From Leuctra nigra (taxonomy: Eukaryota; Arthropoda; Insecta; Plecoptera; Leuctridae), in assembly GCA_934045905.1 (NCBI GenBank), contig OW203763.1, forward strand, positions 18,978,948-19,042,947: DNA of 64,000 nt. Reading direction: 5' to 3'. Position 1 is the first letter of the stretch, and each line of letters starts with the position of its first letter. Under the pieces are notes generated by a model. It was not told where the DNA came from and searched no databases. It saw only the letters and a program-made list of their open reading frames with translations. Made by a program: the position numbers and the translations under genes. Below, one piece after another: positions 1 through 11,344 of this stretch.

Positions 1-69
1 CGTCTTGAATTCATAATTATTAGTCCAACACATTTCCAAACTTAGGTTGCAATCGGTACAACCGTTTAC

Positions 70-661
70 GATATATGACGTCACTTCCGGTTTTAAAAAT
101 GGCCGCCGAGAACACTGCAACCTTGAATTTATAATTATTTACAAAGTACGTTTACTTATATCTATTTTAAAGTATAAAGTGGTGAATTTAGCGTCATTTA
201 GCATATTTATGACGTCATTTCCGGTATAGGTCATAAAATGTGTGACGTCATTTCCGGTTTCGATATTTGAATCATCAAATATTACTGATTACATAAAGTT
301 GACCGTCTAAATCGTTTAGCGCTGGTTTTGTTCTAATCTGTTTAGCCGTTTTTGAGACATGATGTCACTTCCGGTTTCAAAATGGCGGCTTCCGGTTGGT
401 TTTATAACAAGTCAAATGAAATATCAAAAGTACAAACGTTACATAAATATCAAGACAATCGGATCAACAGTTGTTGCTGAAATGCAAATCGATGTATATT
501 AAATTTCATGACGTCATTTCCGGTTTATTTAAAATAATGTTCAGTCTTTTGATATTGATAATCCATATAGATGACCGTCTGAAACGATTGGCGCAAATTT
601 CGTTCCGATCGGTCCAACCGTTGACGAGATATGACGTCACTTCCGGTTTCAAAATGGCGGC
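70..661. repeat. Degenerate tandem array of CRE-ETS-YY1-like modules
   Basis: TGACGTCA followed directly by (C/T)TTCCGG occurs at 76, 210, 243, 509 and 632, with a one-base variant (TGATGTCA) at 360. In three copies (76, 360, 632) it is followed within about 20 bases by AAAATGGCGGC or a close variant. Spacing is 33-149 bp, mostly 117-149. Phrases such as 'atcggt(c/t)ca(a/g)ccgtt' recur between modules. This is most simply an old tandem repeat inside a transposon-rich block. The motifs equal well-known promoter sites (CREB/ATF, ETS/GABP, YY1), but binding is not shown. Confidence 0.75.
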
Positions 662-883
662 ACAAAAAATTCATGGGGACAAGGTTAAATCAGACGCCAA
701 AAGTGCACACGTGGTAAAAATGTGAGATCAATCGGTTCAGCCGTTTAGGCTGTGGCCTGTTTACCGGATTTTAGCTCCAGCCTACTACTACTACTAAGAT
801 TATTATTATGAAAACCGCCCTAAAACACAGTTTTCACGGCCCTCTAGCGCGCAAAGGGCGTAACCTATTGTTCCCAAATTTAG

Positions 884-1066
884 TATATGTTGTAGGGTGG
901 GCCATAGCTCGAAATTAAGATATTTCGCAACAATGTGAGATTTCTCAATTTTAAGATCCAGTAGGCCGAAAATGCCACTTTGATGCTTACAGTAAAAGTG
1001 GGTTTGCTCCAGCCTTTATATGAGAGTGTGCGCGCGCCGTCCGACTTGGCTGGCGTGGAGCGACCG
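884..1066. repeat. Dispersed repeat, copy 1
   Basis: This block is a diverged relative of 47300-47512. Shared landmarks in the same order are 'gtagggtgggycatagct', an 'attaagatat' phrase, 'gtgagattt', 'ttttaagatc', 'aaaagt', 'ctccagcctttwtat' and 'gccgt(c/a)cgactt'. It carries no ORF and belongs to the repeat block running from 1 to 1800. Confidence 0.6.
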
Positions 1067-1152
1067 CTCCACTAGATCAGATATTTGTTAATCACTAGTT
1101 TACTTTTATTCTTGGGGTACTCCTTATCTATCTATACCTATAAAGTAGGACG

Positions 1153-1207
1153 TATGTATGTATGTCTGCCTGTCTGTTTGTATTTATGTCTGTTTGTATG
1201 TATGTAT
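1153..1207. repeat. GTAT/GTCT-rich simple repeat
   Basis: Imperfect tetranucleotide run (gtatgtatgtatgtctgcc and similar) near the start of the Helitron-like element; such tracts are common at these ends. Confidence 0.8.
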
Positions 1208-1533
1208 GTGCTAAATATAATCCTGCACCCTTTGACCAATCTCAACCAAATTTGGTATTAAGTTTGTATGGGGTCCTGCGCACATCGTAGGGTACTTATC
1301 CCATTTCGCAAACCACCCCTAATAGAAAAAAACAGCCCTAATAGAAAATTAAATACACTATTCTGCATACACGAGTGCGTGCGTAATGTTTTGCTACTTT
1401 TCAAAACTGCTTACCCTAGAAATTGCGGCTCAGTCACGTTTGACCTTTGACTCGACTCGGGTAGACGAGTAATGTACACACATTCCAAGAAATACTTACG
1501 TAAACAGTAAACACTATTTCTTTGAAGTCATTT

Positions 1534-1740
1534 GGGTTGCATATCTCTCAGGCGTGGTGCATGGATCTCTATGGACAGGGTTGCTGCGCCGGGCAATATA
1601 GGCAACCCGTCTCACATAGGTGTAATGTGGGTTGCATATCTCTCAGGCGTAGTGCATGGAACACTGTGGACAGGGTTGCTGCGCCGGGCAATATAGGCAA
1701 TCCGTCTCACATAGGTGTAATGCGGGTTGCCTATATCACA
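1534..1740. repeat. 95-bp tandem repeat, two copies plus a partial third
   Basis: Units begin 'gggttgcatatctctcagg' at 1534 and 1629, and a truncated unit begins at 1724, so the period is 95 bp. Copies one and two differ at only a few positions. Each unit contains 'gctgcgccgggcaatatagg'. The array lies just before the candidate 3' terminus and may be an amplified subterminal segment of the element. Confidence 0.85.
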
Positions 1741-1800
1741 TGTACCCCCTCCCACCAACACGAGCAACGCCGGGCAGGTCAGCTAATAATCTTAATAGAT

Positions 1801-2114
1801 TAAGATCACATTACGCTCTAGTATGATTCTAGACCTCCAGAATGACTGAATAAGTTAACCACTGAATAAGTAACAATGTAAGCAACGAAGCTATTTTGCC
1901 ATAATAGTATAGTTAAGAACATACATTTATTTCAATTACTATAAAAACTCCGGAGTACATTTATTTTTGAGTATTTTGAGGTAAATTCACGTGATAATAT
2001 TTCAGCTTAACATCGTCATAGCTTTTGAACAATCAAAATTATTACAAATAAGAAATATAGATTGAGTAGAAATGTCTTGGATCGATTTAAGAAATAAAAT
2101 ATCACTATAACTTG
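1801..2114. other. AT-rich unique stretch
   Basis: No recognisable gene or repeat between the Helitron-like element and the MITE. Confidence 0.6.
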
Positions 2115-2251
2115 GGACCAACTCTGGATAGCTAACTATCAAGAGTTAGTGAGTAAATAGCCAATGAATCTAGTTGGCGCGAATTTCACAGCCAAAAGGA
2201 TTCACTAACTTTCACTAACCATTGATAGTTAGTTTAATTCAAAGTTGGTCC
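2115..2251. mobile_element. Palindromic MITE with GGACCAAC termini
   Basis: The left arm (2115-2142) starts GGACCAACT and ends 'gctaactatcaa'; the right arm (2222-2251) is its imperfect reverse complement, starting 'ttgatagttagtt' and ending AGTTGGTCC. A second, inner pair of gttagtgag / ttcactaac motifs lies between the arms. The 137-bp length, the near-whole-length palindrome and the lack of an ORF fit a MITE/foldback. A target-site duplication is not clear. Confidence 0.7.
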
Positions 2252-3467
2252 TACCCGGCCTTAATACAATTTGTGTGCCCAAACTCGAAGTAGAAATAAA
2301 ATATTCTCTTTTCACCTTTGAGTGGAGTTTGGGCTCAAATATGTTTGCATTTATAAGTTAGTGTTCTTACTTTTTTATTCACATCTTTAATCATTTGATT
2401 GGTTCAAAAGTTATGAGATACTATGACATATAATCACAATTCCAAGATTTTACCTCTGGGTAGAGCCCTTTAGGTTCAAATGATTTTACCGTGTGTATTG
2501 TGTTTGTGTGTCAAGAAATACCAACAGAGCTGGCAGCTGTATCTGTAGCCAATGTCACATGACTTGAATGCGGCCAAAGTGTACCAAGAAATTAATTCCA
2601 AACACCTCAGCTGAAGTAAACAAGGAATGTCGGAACATCTTTCTTTAGACATTACTATCCTAGCAAACAAACCGAAATAGCATTTCCCAGGTGGCCAGAA
2701 GATATGTTGAAACAATTCTCAGATGTAAAAGAAAGACATAATATATGGCAATTTAAAGATAATGCTAAAAATAAGGAAGCCTATCATTCAATGTAACTAC
2801 AACTAAGGAAATTAAATATGTTAGTTTTAACGATTATTAAAAGTGAATATGTTTGTGGTAACTGAAAAGTCACGATAAGTAGATTAAGCTGAGCTCTCAC
2901 TGAAAATTCAGCCATTCGACAAGATGAAGAATATTTATTGTACTTTCTTTTCTCTAATTTCCACGTCATCAAAATTAATTGTATGTATCCACCCATCATC
3001 AGAAAATTGTTCAAACATAATACATTTTATATTTTGGTTTAATAGCTATGATTATATTTGGCACACAATATTGGGTGCAGGAAAACGCCAGGAAAAAAAC
3101 ACTCAGTGCAATGCGATGATAAGCGAGCACCGGTACGTACAACACCTCGAACAGAAATTATCTGAAACACAGGAATCATGTAGCCAACTTAAATGTAATC
3201 CAATCAATCAATAAAAATAATTGCCACAATATCATGTAATATCATGTATTATGTATTGTCACAATTTATTGATCTGCTTTTTATAACATCAGCGTTACTT
3301 TCAGTAGTACCTTTTTATTTGAGTATTTATGTATGCATTTATTGAAAACACAGTGATGCAGTCTCACTGAAATAAGCAAAGAGCTAAAAGCTTAATTTAA
3401 CAAATCTACATTGGAGAAAAATTATAATAATCACTCAATACTGAACATGTTGTACCATAGAACAGAT
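2252..3467. other. AT-rich stretch with one weak exon-like ORF
   Basis: Mostly featureless. On the + strand an open frame ends at 3214 (96 codons from 2924). Its last 40 codons are hydrophilic and coiled-coil-like, rich in E, Q, H and K, after a possible acceptor (gggtgcag, ending near 3081). An AATAAA overlaps the stop codon. The pyrimidine tract is poor, so this is not called a gene. Confidence 0.4.
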
Positions 3468-3667
3468 NNNNNNNNNNNNNNNNNNNNNNNNNNNNNNNNN
3501 NNNNNNNNNNNNNNNNNNNNNNNNNNNNNNNNNNNNNNNNNNNNNNNNNNNNNNNNNNNNNNNNNNNNNNNNNNNNNNNNNNNNNNNNNNNNNNNNNNNN
3601 NNNNNNNNNNNNNNNNNNNNNNNNNNNNNNNNNNNNNNNNNNNNNNNNNNNNNNNNNNNNNNNNNNN
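3468..3667. other. Assembly gap, 200 N
   Basis: Exactly 200 N. ORFs spanning it are artefacts. Confidence 1.
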
Positions 3668-4129
3668 GAGATCGAAAATTACGGGGCATACATTAAAATG
3701 CATAATAATTTATGAGTAAAGAGTAAAGTTTACCTGAGTAAGGCCTGCCCAGAAAGTGAACCTTTGCCTCATTTCTGATTTGTTGTAGCTAACTTTTGAA
3801 ATGTATGATTTTGGAATGTATGTATGATTTAAGTTAATATTTGTAAAAGTCGAAATATCTAGCTCATATTGAATAAAACACATCATTTTCAATGTAAAAT
3901 TTGAGTTCAAATGTACAAAACATCCCGATTGAGCGAAACTATTCCGCCTCTACCGGACCAGCATATTATGTTGGGGCCCCTCCTACATCCCCTTATATTA
4001 AACTTCCAAAGTGTGTCCACCCCTTATGGTAATTCTTTTTGTAATCCTGTGAACGCACATTCTGTAGTACGAATGAAGAAAACCCAAGAATCTATATTTA
4101 AATAAAAATTGATAAATTAATCTACACTA
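3668..4129. other. AT-rich stretch, nothing recognised
   Basis: No coding signal or repeat beyond low complexity. Confidence 0.6.
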
Positions 4130-4177
4130 ATACATTAATGTATATTAATGTATTAATGTACATTAATGTATTAATGT
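4130..4177. repeat. Short palindromic tandem repeat (ATTAATGT)
   Basis: Five overlapping ATTAATGT units, alternating 'acattaatgt' and 'attaatgt', abut the left edge of the dispersed element that follows, so they may mark its truncated end. Confidence 0.8.
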
Positions 4178-4332
4178 CATCAGAAGTCAGTCCAAGCGAT
4201 CTTCTTGTCTCACTCTAGTAGGTGACCTCACATTTCAATGATAATAACAAGCATCTAATCAATTGTTATGGAACATGACCAGCAGTCATTCAAATGTGTT
4301 CACCGAACAATTGTTGTTGTGCTGAGTGTACC
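4178..4332. mobile_element. Dispersed MITE core, copy 1 (truncated)
   Basis: This is a diverged copy of the core at about 35760-35909. Shared phrases in order are 'atcagaagtcagtc', 'tgtctcactctagtaggtga', 'cctcacatttcaatgata', 'catgaccagcagtcattcaa' and 'gagtgtac'. The long inverted-repeat arms of the other copy are missing on the left here, replaced by the ATTAATGT repeat. Confidence 0.75.
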
Positions 4333-4344
4333 TATACTAATTAT

Positions 4345-6350
4345 AAAATTCAATCTTAGGTTTGGCTATTAATTAATATCTAATTACTAATTGATACTAA
4401 TTGATCTCTAGTGTGTAAGTAGTACACTTGGCGTTCGAAGCAAAATATATATATGTTCCTTAATATATGAAATATACTTTATAAGTATATACAAGAAATT
4501 GAAAGTTTTTTTATAAAAGGCATTGCTTTCTCTAATAAATGCCAATATAGGATATACTTATATTCCTGCTAAGCTTAAATCGTATTCAAAATAGGTATCA
4601 AAATTATCTTGGCGTTTACATAAAAGTATTAACATGAGGTATTTCTTGATTCACTTCGGAATTAAGCAGAGTTTTTAAAATAATCTCTACTTTATTACAC
4701 ACCAACTTGCACTAAAGTTTGAAACAAGTTTATAAAATGTGTCAGTCCAATCTGGTTTAATACAATTTCGTATCATTGCACTAAAACGTTGTTAAAAAGA
4801 GCATCAACTATTTAACTCTGTTGGAAACACAACGGAGAAATGAAACTCTAATGTGTGAGAATAAGTCAAACTTTGAAAACTTCACTTAAAATGGAGCCGT
4901 GTTTCGTGTGTCACAACAATGCGTTGTTTCAAATGATTGATAACTTTTCTATGTGTCGTTATCAATTATGCAGGTGTCTACTAATAAGTACAAAACCATG
5001 ACAACATTGTGCAGAATGTTTCTCGAAGCTTCTACCTTCAGAAACAAAGGAATAATCAAATAATGTCGCACAGAATCGAACATTCGAAAGAGAAGAGAAT
5101 ATATATTTATTTTTGACAAATGTTAGGGCAATGTTAGTCTTACCTGTCAGTAAATGAATAATTATTCGAAGTTGACTTAATGCAAAGTGTCAACAAACCT
5201 AGAATAGGGAAGATAAAGAAGAGGCATAGAGATGGATGCTGGTAAACATGGGAAGAGAAGGGTAGCTAGAGAGAGAGAGGGAAGAAGGGTTGATAAACAG
5301 AGACAGTTAGAGGAGAGAGAAATGTCTTATTCGAATATACAATACACCAGACTGTAAAGAAACTTCCTACCAACTTAAACAAACCTAACGAACACAACAC
5401 ATAGATACACTCCGATAATTCGTCTTGAATACTAAAATACTGTCGAAGAAGACTGGATCGAGTCGGTTCGTCTTTTAACAAGATTTCGAACGTATTATCT
5501 TACGAAGCATCAACTCTGTAAAACTACAACTTTCTCAAACTATTGATAAAAACGAGCTCAATTATATAAATCATTCTCTTGTTCAGAGTTATTCATTTGA
5601 ATCATTTTAGAAACCATTCCACTCATTACAAAGGACTTTTGCTAATCCGATAAAATATATACCACAATTTACACAAAAGTTTACAATTCATAATTTGTTA
5701 GTGCAATGCGAGGATGTACTAAGGATGTAACACAATTTGTCAAGTAAACTGTGTGATCTCTTTATACTTGCAATTTATCAATATAGACTACGAGTTCAAA
5801 TTCTAATCAGTGCGGTAAATAATTCTTCTTGTTAATCATTATTCTATTTTGACATTAATATCTACTGATGATCAAATAAGATGAGGTGAGTGAACTGAAC
5901 TGGATCCGATATGAATGCTAACACGAACAACGGCCGCGGAGAGAACTACTTTCGTTTCAACAACCAGCGTTATTCCTGTATGCAACCCGCAACACACTTA
6001 TGTACTGCAGGCTGCGTAAAACCAGTTCCAATAGCTTTCTCAAATGAACCTTAAAGAAATAACGTATCTTCATCCTACAACATCTCCACTCTTTTTCGAA
6101 TAAAAGTAAGTAAATATTTCATTTAAACTAGTCACTAGTGGAATTTAGCGTACTTATTGTATAACATATGGTGTTGTAATTTTAAGGCACCTCAGGATAA
6201 TTCTCTCTCTTTGGTCTAATATACATTCTTAGATTGATGTATATTTAGTATACGGAGAAAGCCCTGAGTATAAATGTTTTATGTACCAACTCTGCAGTGC
6301 CATGGCTACCACAGTTTGCAGTGCTGGGGCTCATAGACATGTAATGGTCA
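4345..6350. other. AT-rich non-coding stretch
   Basis: No convincing gene. GAGA-rich at 5230-5320. A GC-richer patch at 5920-6020 has no coherent frame. Confidence 0.5.
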
Positions 6351-6358
6351 TAAGGGAG

Positions 6359-6469
6359 ACAGCTATGATGATAATAGAGCAGCTGTAACAAAGATACAGC
6401 TATGAGTTCTAATTGACATAGGGGACAGCTATTTTGTCTAATGAGGTGTTGGGGTAAAAAGACAGCTAT
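6359..6469. repeat. Degenerate ACAGCTAT minisatellite
   Basis: ACAGCTAT at 6359, 6396, 6425 and 6462 (spacing 37, 29, 37) within related purine-rich context. It runs into the G tract at 6479. Confidence 0.5.
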
Positions 6470-6478
6470 GTGTTTAAT

Positions 6479-6497
6479 GGGGGGGGGGGGGGGGGGG
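6479..6497. repeat. G19 homopolymer
   Basis: Nineteen consecutive G on the + strand. Its length is likely to be unstable and may be mis-assembled. Confidence 0.95.
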
Positions 6498-6519
6498 CAG
6501 CGTTGATGTGGACTGACAA

Positions 6520-7139
6520 GTGAAAAGGTGTTATCAGTCAGGTGGTTATGTGTGAATATTGAGTCAGATGTCACCCCACAACGATAATCAATCAATCGGA
6601 AGCAACCAGTGGTCACTGATCACTTCAACGGGCAACATTGCACTGTCAAGGGTATCAAGTCATGAAGTGATAATGGAGGGAATTGTAATAATACATTGAG
6701 TAATAGAAGCAAAACTCGTCTTGTCAAATTTTTCAAAAAATGGAGTTAGCTACTGTTTATTGTTCTCAATCTTCATCGTCAACTTATGAGTAAAATAATA
6801 CGTTTAAAATTCCTCAACTTCGCGTTTTAAAGTCATCTTAAAAGAATGTTTAAACAAAAACAGCTTGTCTTCTTCAACATCAATTCACAAACAAACACGT
6901 CGAATCCATGACGTAAAACTCGCCTGATCCATGGTATTTTTAAGTTTTTATTTTTATACGTATTTTGGAAAGCTATCACAAATAATTTCAAAATGAAGCT
7001 TAATTGTGATAAAAATATCTTATTAGAAATTTAAAAAATTAATTTCAACCCCGTTTTCTGTACAAATTTAGTATTGCCCAGTTTGATAATATTCAAAACT
7101 TGCCGGATCCCATAATACTTTTGGCCATAAAAGAGTTAC
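6520..7139. other. AT-rich stretch, nothing recognised
   Basis: No gene or repeat identified. Confidence 0.5.
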
Positions 7140-7224
7140 ACACAATATTTTGTTAAAAGTTTTATTGCTCTCTGTGTAGATAGCCACGAAGCAGATATCT
7201 TGATTTTAAAATGTAGATACCTAC
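7140..7224. repeat. 85-bp direct repeat, left copy
   Basis: About 88% identical (75 of 85 by eye) to 7557-7641, 417 bp away. Shared runs include 'aatattttgttaaaa', 'tgtagatagcca' and 'atgtagatacct'. The SINE with its tRNA-like fold lies between the copies. Confidence 0.85.
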
Positions 7225-7234
7225 TTTTGAGAAT

Positions 7235-7440
7235 GTAGGTTTCTGTGGAAAACTTCCATGGAGTCAGGATGATATGAAGGGATGTGCGTTGTGAAAAATA
7301 TCCGACCGAACCGGGGCTCGAACCCGGGACCTCTCACTTGCCGGGCGAGAGCTCTACCATCTGAGGTACCCGGTCGGACGGACGGACATTAGACACAACG
7401 CCATGATGAGGGTTAGAGATCTCCGAGGAGAATGGAATGA
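7235..7440 (-). mobile_element. tRNA-derived SINE-like element, copy A
   Basis: Read on the minus strand, the order is: a leader with 'ggagatctct' and 'taatgtccgtccg', the tRNA-like body (7375 to 7303), then a tail beginning 'atttttcac' and containing 'tgactccatggaagtttt'. Leader, body and tail all match copy B at 14340-14530, which defines a dispersed family. The conserved leader of about 60 bp ahead of the tRNA body is unusual for a standard SINE, so the element may be composite. Confidence 0.65.
7303..7375 (-). tRNA. tRNA-Ala(GGC)-like cloverleaf, probably a SINE head and not a functional tRNA
   Basis: On the minus strand a 73-nt cloverleaf can be drawn: acceptor GACCGGG with TTCGGTC (two G-U pairs), then TA, a D arm CCTC-AGATGGTA-GAGC, an anticodon arm CTCGC-CCGGCAA-GTGAG, and a T arm CCGGG-TTCGAGC-CCCGG. 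The anticodon position reads GGC (Ala). Position 33 is C instead of the near-universal U, one D-stem pair is broken, and a related copy exists at 14408, so a SINE head is the best reading. The internal A and B boxes look intact enough for RNA polymerase III. Confidence 0.55.
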
Positions 7441-7556
7441 TCACTACGAACTGTCATACCACCGGTGACGATGCTGTCACCATGTCTCTTTGCACTTGCG
7501 TGCGCAACCCTCTTTTACTCGACTTAACGAGTTGCTTTGCAGCTCGATTATATCTT

Positions 7557-7641
7557 ACATAATATTTTGTTAAAATATCTATTGCCCTCTATGTAGATAG
7601 CCATGAAGTAGATATCTTGATTTTTAAATGTAGATACCTAT
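7557..7641. repeat. 85-bp direct repeat, right copy
   Basis: Partner of 7140-7224. The pair flanks the tRNA-like element; divergence of about 12% excludes a fresh target-site duplication. Confidence 0.85.
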
Positions 7642-7649
7642 CGTACTGT

Positions 7650-10085
7650 TCTCCAAACCGTTACCTGTTAACGTTTCTCGCCGTTTCTGAAAATTAGAAA
7701 ATATAGGTAAGGCGAGTTTTGATCCTACAGGAATCAATTATTGCATTTTTCTTTATACTTTCAGCGTATACTCCAGACACAATTAGTTCTTTTGTTTTGA
7801 GCTGCCATTTGATTTCGTCTTCACGTTTCTGCGTAAAGCTGAAATGTTCTTCAACACTTGAGTCGTAGAGCTTAGAAGCAATCTCAGTCATGACAAACTT
7901 AATAATAAGAAACCAGGCAAGATGGCTAAGGGGCAATAACGCTTTGGATTCGCAGCGTTTGATCCCGCGGCCGACCGCTCTAATAGGTTTTTGTTTTACC
8001 TCAACAGAGATTGTAGCTTTCAAATTGGAAGGTGTCAGTCTATCTCATTGCTTCCATCTTCCATCCTTACTATAAGGATCCTTACCATCCTAAACATCCT
8101 TATCCTTAATTTCTTTCATCGTCATTTTTTAGTTAAAATTAATTGGATATAAGATGTCAGGTATAATATCTGTATTATAATATTATTATATTCAAATAAT
8201 TGTTTAACAAGCTTACCTATACACATATTTTGAAGCTAATTCTAGACTTTATGGTAATTTCATACATTTCACGCTATAATATGCAGCAAAATTTGAAACA
8301 CATTAAGGTTATCAAAACCCACCAACGCGAACTTTTCCCTGACATCTTCTCTATTATCTTCACGTGTCCTGGCTATGTTTCGTTTGAAGAACATTTTATC
8401 TGATATTCAGTCCACATAGCGAGTCTACCTGCTTGATTAGCCATGCCATTGCGAAGCAGCAGTCACCTTTCTGATAACTGACTCGAGATTATAGAAACAA
8501 GAAGTTTTCAACTTGCTTTCAAACTATCTTTGGTTGATATCTCGTTGTAATTGTGATCTGATTATTCCTTGTCGGCGTCGGGAAAGAGGCGAAGGCAAGG
8601 AGGCGAAGGAGGAAGTGTAGTTATTAACATGAACGGAAGCTCACTATCCTAATCAGCCTTGGGGAAAGGGAGGGGTGAGAGGAGGGGAGGAGGAGTCTTG
8701 TCAACCTACATGATGGATGAGTCTCGAATGGAGGCACCTCTTTTACAACGTCGAGATAACCAAAACCTAAAAACATCACAAATGAGCACCTTTCAACCTT
8801 TTTTTTTATCATCTATTGTATTTTCAAACTCGGCAATGCTTATAAAAGTATACATAAAAAAATTGAGTTTCTAAAATTCAGACGGATTCAATGCAAGTGA
8901 GAAAAAAAGGAACGAGATGTTTACAAAATAGTAACTAAGCGAAAATATTTTTCAAATCGGATGCAGGAGCTTTATAAGTCTAGATAAAATAAATCTGCAT
9001 TTTTCCAGTGGCTAAGAGCTTACGGTCCAGAAAATGTTTAGAGCGGATTATTTTACAGAATTGTAATATTATTTACAGGGCGTTGTATAGAATCAAAAGA
9101 GAATAGAGAGTAAAACAGACAAATGAAACATTAAAATTACCTGATAAACGTTGACTAATATGACGTGCCTCTCTTCTCAAATACCTACAAAGCTGAAAGT
9201 ATGAATAAACAAGAATGTTCTTGTTAGGGAAATAAATATTAGTGGGCATCTAATTCATACTCATGCATATATATGTATACGATAATACACTAGTTATATT
9301 TAAATACATCCTCATCCTACTTAATGTAAGGATACTTAATTACTTACTTTTTGTTTTTACTTCATGTCAATTTCGTTTATGTCTAGAACAAAACTGTATA
9401 CATACATATTTAATAAATATGTTATTTTTTATGTACTTACATTTTCCATTTTTATATTTTACTGATTACTCTGATGTAATATATCCATCGGGTACAAAAT
9501 TGAAACAAAGTGAAATATCATGGTGACAAAACATCTTTAATTTTCGCAGGCCCATTGAATATATTGTTCAATTTTAAATTATGTATACTTATAAAGTATG
9601 CAAATTAATGTATTTCATTTTATAATAAATTTCAAGATAAAACGTTCTATACTTTTGTGTGAAGCGTTAAAAAAGCCTCAGACTAGATCCTGGTCAATAG
9701 AATTAATTCCTGGATGAATACAAATAAGTGGGTATAGTTAAATTAAACAATAATTTCAATATAATGTTGATGTCTTGAAATATCCTCAAGATTTCAGTTA
9801 CACCATTGATTAATAAATTCCAATATATATTTGCTTATACCTGAAATTAATAAGTTATATGCATTTTACACGAGAAGTATTTGACACAGATAGATAAATG
9901 TATACAAATACAAGTGAAATTCTGAACACAATATTGATGGAAAGAGAATATGGCTCGGACGGGAACTGTATTCACAGAGATAGAGAGAGCTCATGATAGC
10001 GTCCAATACAAATAACAAGTTAATTAATTAACCGTTCTAAGCAAACTTAACTCTTGCTAACTCTGCTTACCCTACACCTACGTGA
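7650..10085. other. AT-rich non-coding stretch
   Basis: No supported gene. 8580-8700 is purine-rich on the + strand (GGAGG/GAAGG). 9240-9900 is very AT-rich. Confidence 0.5.
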
Positions 10086-10089
10086 ACAA

Positions 10090-10200
10090 GGATTCTGGAC
10101 ATCTGTAGGCGTGGATTCGATTCCCACGCTATTGTTTCCACGTTTTCATGATTTCCTCAGTTGAGAAGTAAACTGGCATTTTCCTCAGCCTCATCCTCAC
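10090..10200 (+). mobile_element. tRNA-SINE remnant (weak)
   Basis: A B-box-like 'ggattcgattccc' sits in a short GTGG...CCAC T-arm-like hairpin near 10111-10128, followed by a 'gatttcctcagttgag' tail. No A box or full cloverleaf is visible. Confidence 0.3.
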
Positions 10201-11034
10201 AATCATCTTCATAGTCATTCGCAGTCGCAGATGAGAAATTACTAGCTGTCGAGTCACATATAAATATAATCAACAAAACAATCATTATGGTTTATTATGG
10301 CATCATTATGGTATATGATGTATGATGTGAATATGAATAAATAAAATTATGTTGAAAATTAATAACGAAACTTGCATAACTGATGAAAATCAAGCAAGTA
10401 TTGAACTTGGCTACTGTCAGACGGGCACCACGGGCACCCAATTCCTACTCAACATTTGAACCAACCGACCTCGTATTTCTCAACAAACACACCAGTCTGG
10501 CTGATTGTTCGATATAGAAAGCAACTCTCGTGTTCTTTCAGCGTTCGTGCTGAGATCAGAAGTGTTGCATGTTACAATCACAGAAAAAGAAGGAAGGATT
10601 GAAGTAATTTTCTTCATTATTTTCTTCCATCAGACGCAAAAGTTTTGACAAAATCACTTTAGATATTCTATTATTTTCTTTTCCGTTGAAATATAATAAT
10701 TACTGGTAATGGATGACTCGTGCAATGATGGATTGTGAACTTTTGTAGTAGGTAATGATTCTTCTTGGAGTCTTTTCAGTTGTCACTGTCTCTCACTTTC
10801 TAAAAGTACAAATCACGCGACCACCAAAAAGGTTTGAGCAAATTATTTCGTCAACTTTTTCATTGTTCTGTACAGCTTTAAATACCACGGGTTAGGTTCA
10901 CATCGAAACATAATTTAATTAATTAAAAGGATATTACCGTATTACACAATGTGTGGTATGGTTGATCGTAGTAGTTGCACAAATCCCAACTTCGGGATAT
11001 CGGGATATTGTAAAACCTAAAGTTTTGAGGATAT
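10201..11034. other. Non-coding stretch, nothing recognised
   Basis: No gene or repeat family recognised. Confidence 0.5.
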
Positions 11035-11183
11035 TCTGGCCGACTGTCGCGGGGACGCAGATGAATGGGATGGGCGTTGACTGAAGTTGTTCATGGTTTT
11101 CCTCAGTCGAGACTCGAGAGATGTATCTGGGAAGAATTCCTTATAATATGCCACGGCCGCCTCCGTCCTACCATACTTTACTC
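11035..11183 (+). mobile_element. SINE 3' region with GGCCGC tail motif (candidate)
   Basis: The segment contains 'ggttttcctcagtcgag', then 'attccttataatatgccacg' and 'gccgcctcc', leading into 'ccatcgtcgtcatc'. This order (TTTTCC, CC(A/C)CGGCCGC, then a trinucleotide GAT/ATC run) resembles SINE tails I recall from several hemimetabolous insects. The identification is from memory and needs a library search. Confidence 0.4.
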
Positions 11184-11190
11184 CATCGTC

Positions 11191-11326
<136 letters not shown>

Positions 11327-11344
11327 CGCCATCATCATCTTAAT

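Larger units (their letters stand above)
1120..1787 (+). mobile_element. Non-autonomous Helitron-like element (candidate)
   Basis: The segment opens with 'tatctatctatacctataa' and a GTATGT/GTCTGT-rich stretch, then 'tgaccaatctcaaccaaa', and ends 'acgccgggcaggtcagctaa'. The CTAA at 1783-1786 fits the Helitron 3' CTRR end, followed by T as expected for insertion between A and T. The upstream GC-rich 'gcgccgggc' could supply the subterminal hairpin. No Rep/helicase coding remains. The family call rests on remembered features of arthropod repeats; the exact 5' end is uncertain. Confidence 0.45.

Noticed and set aside
3411..3719. ORFs through the N run (also at 26051-26416 and 48878-49199)
   Set aside because: Artefacts of the 200-N gaps.
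7303..7375. Functional tRNA-Ala gene
   Set aside because: C at position 33, a broken D-stem pair, and a related degenerate copy at 14408 with shared flanks point to a SINE.
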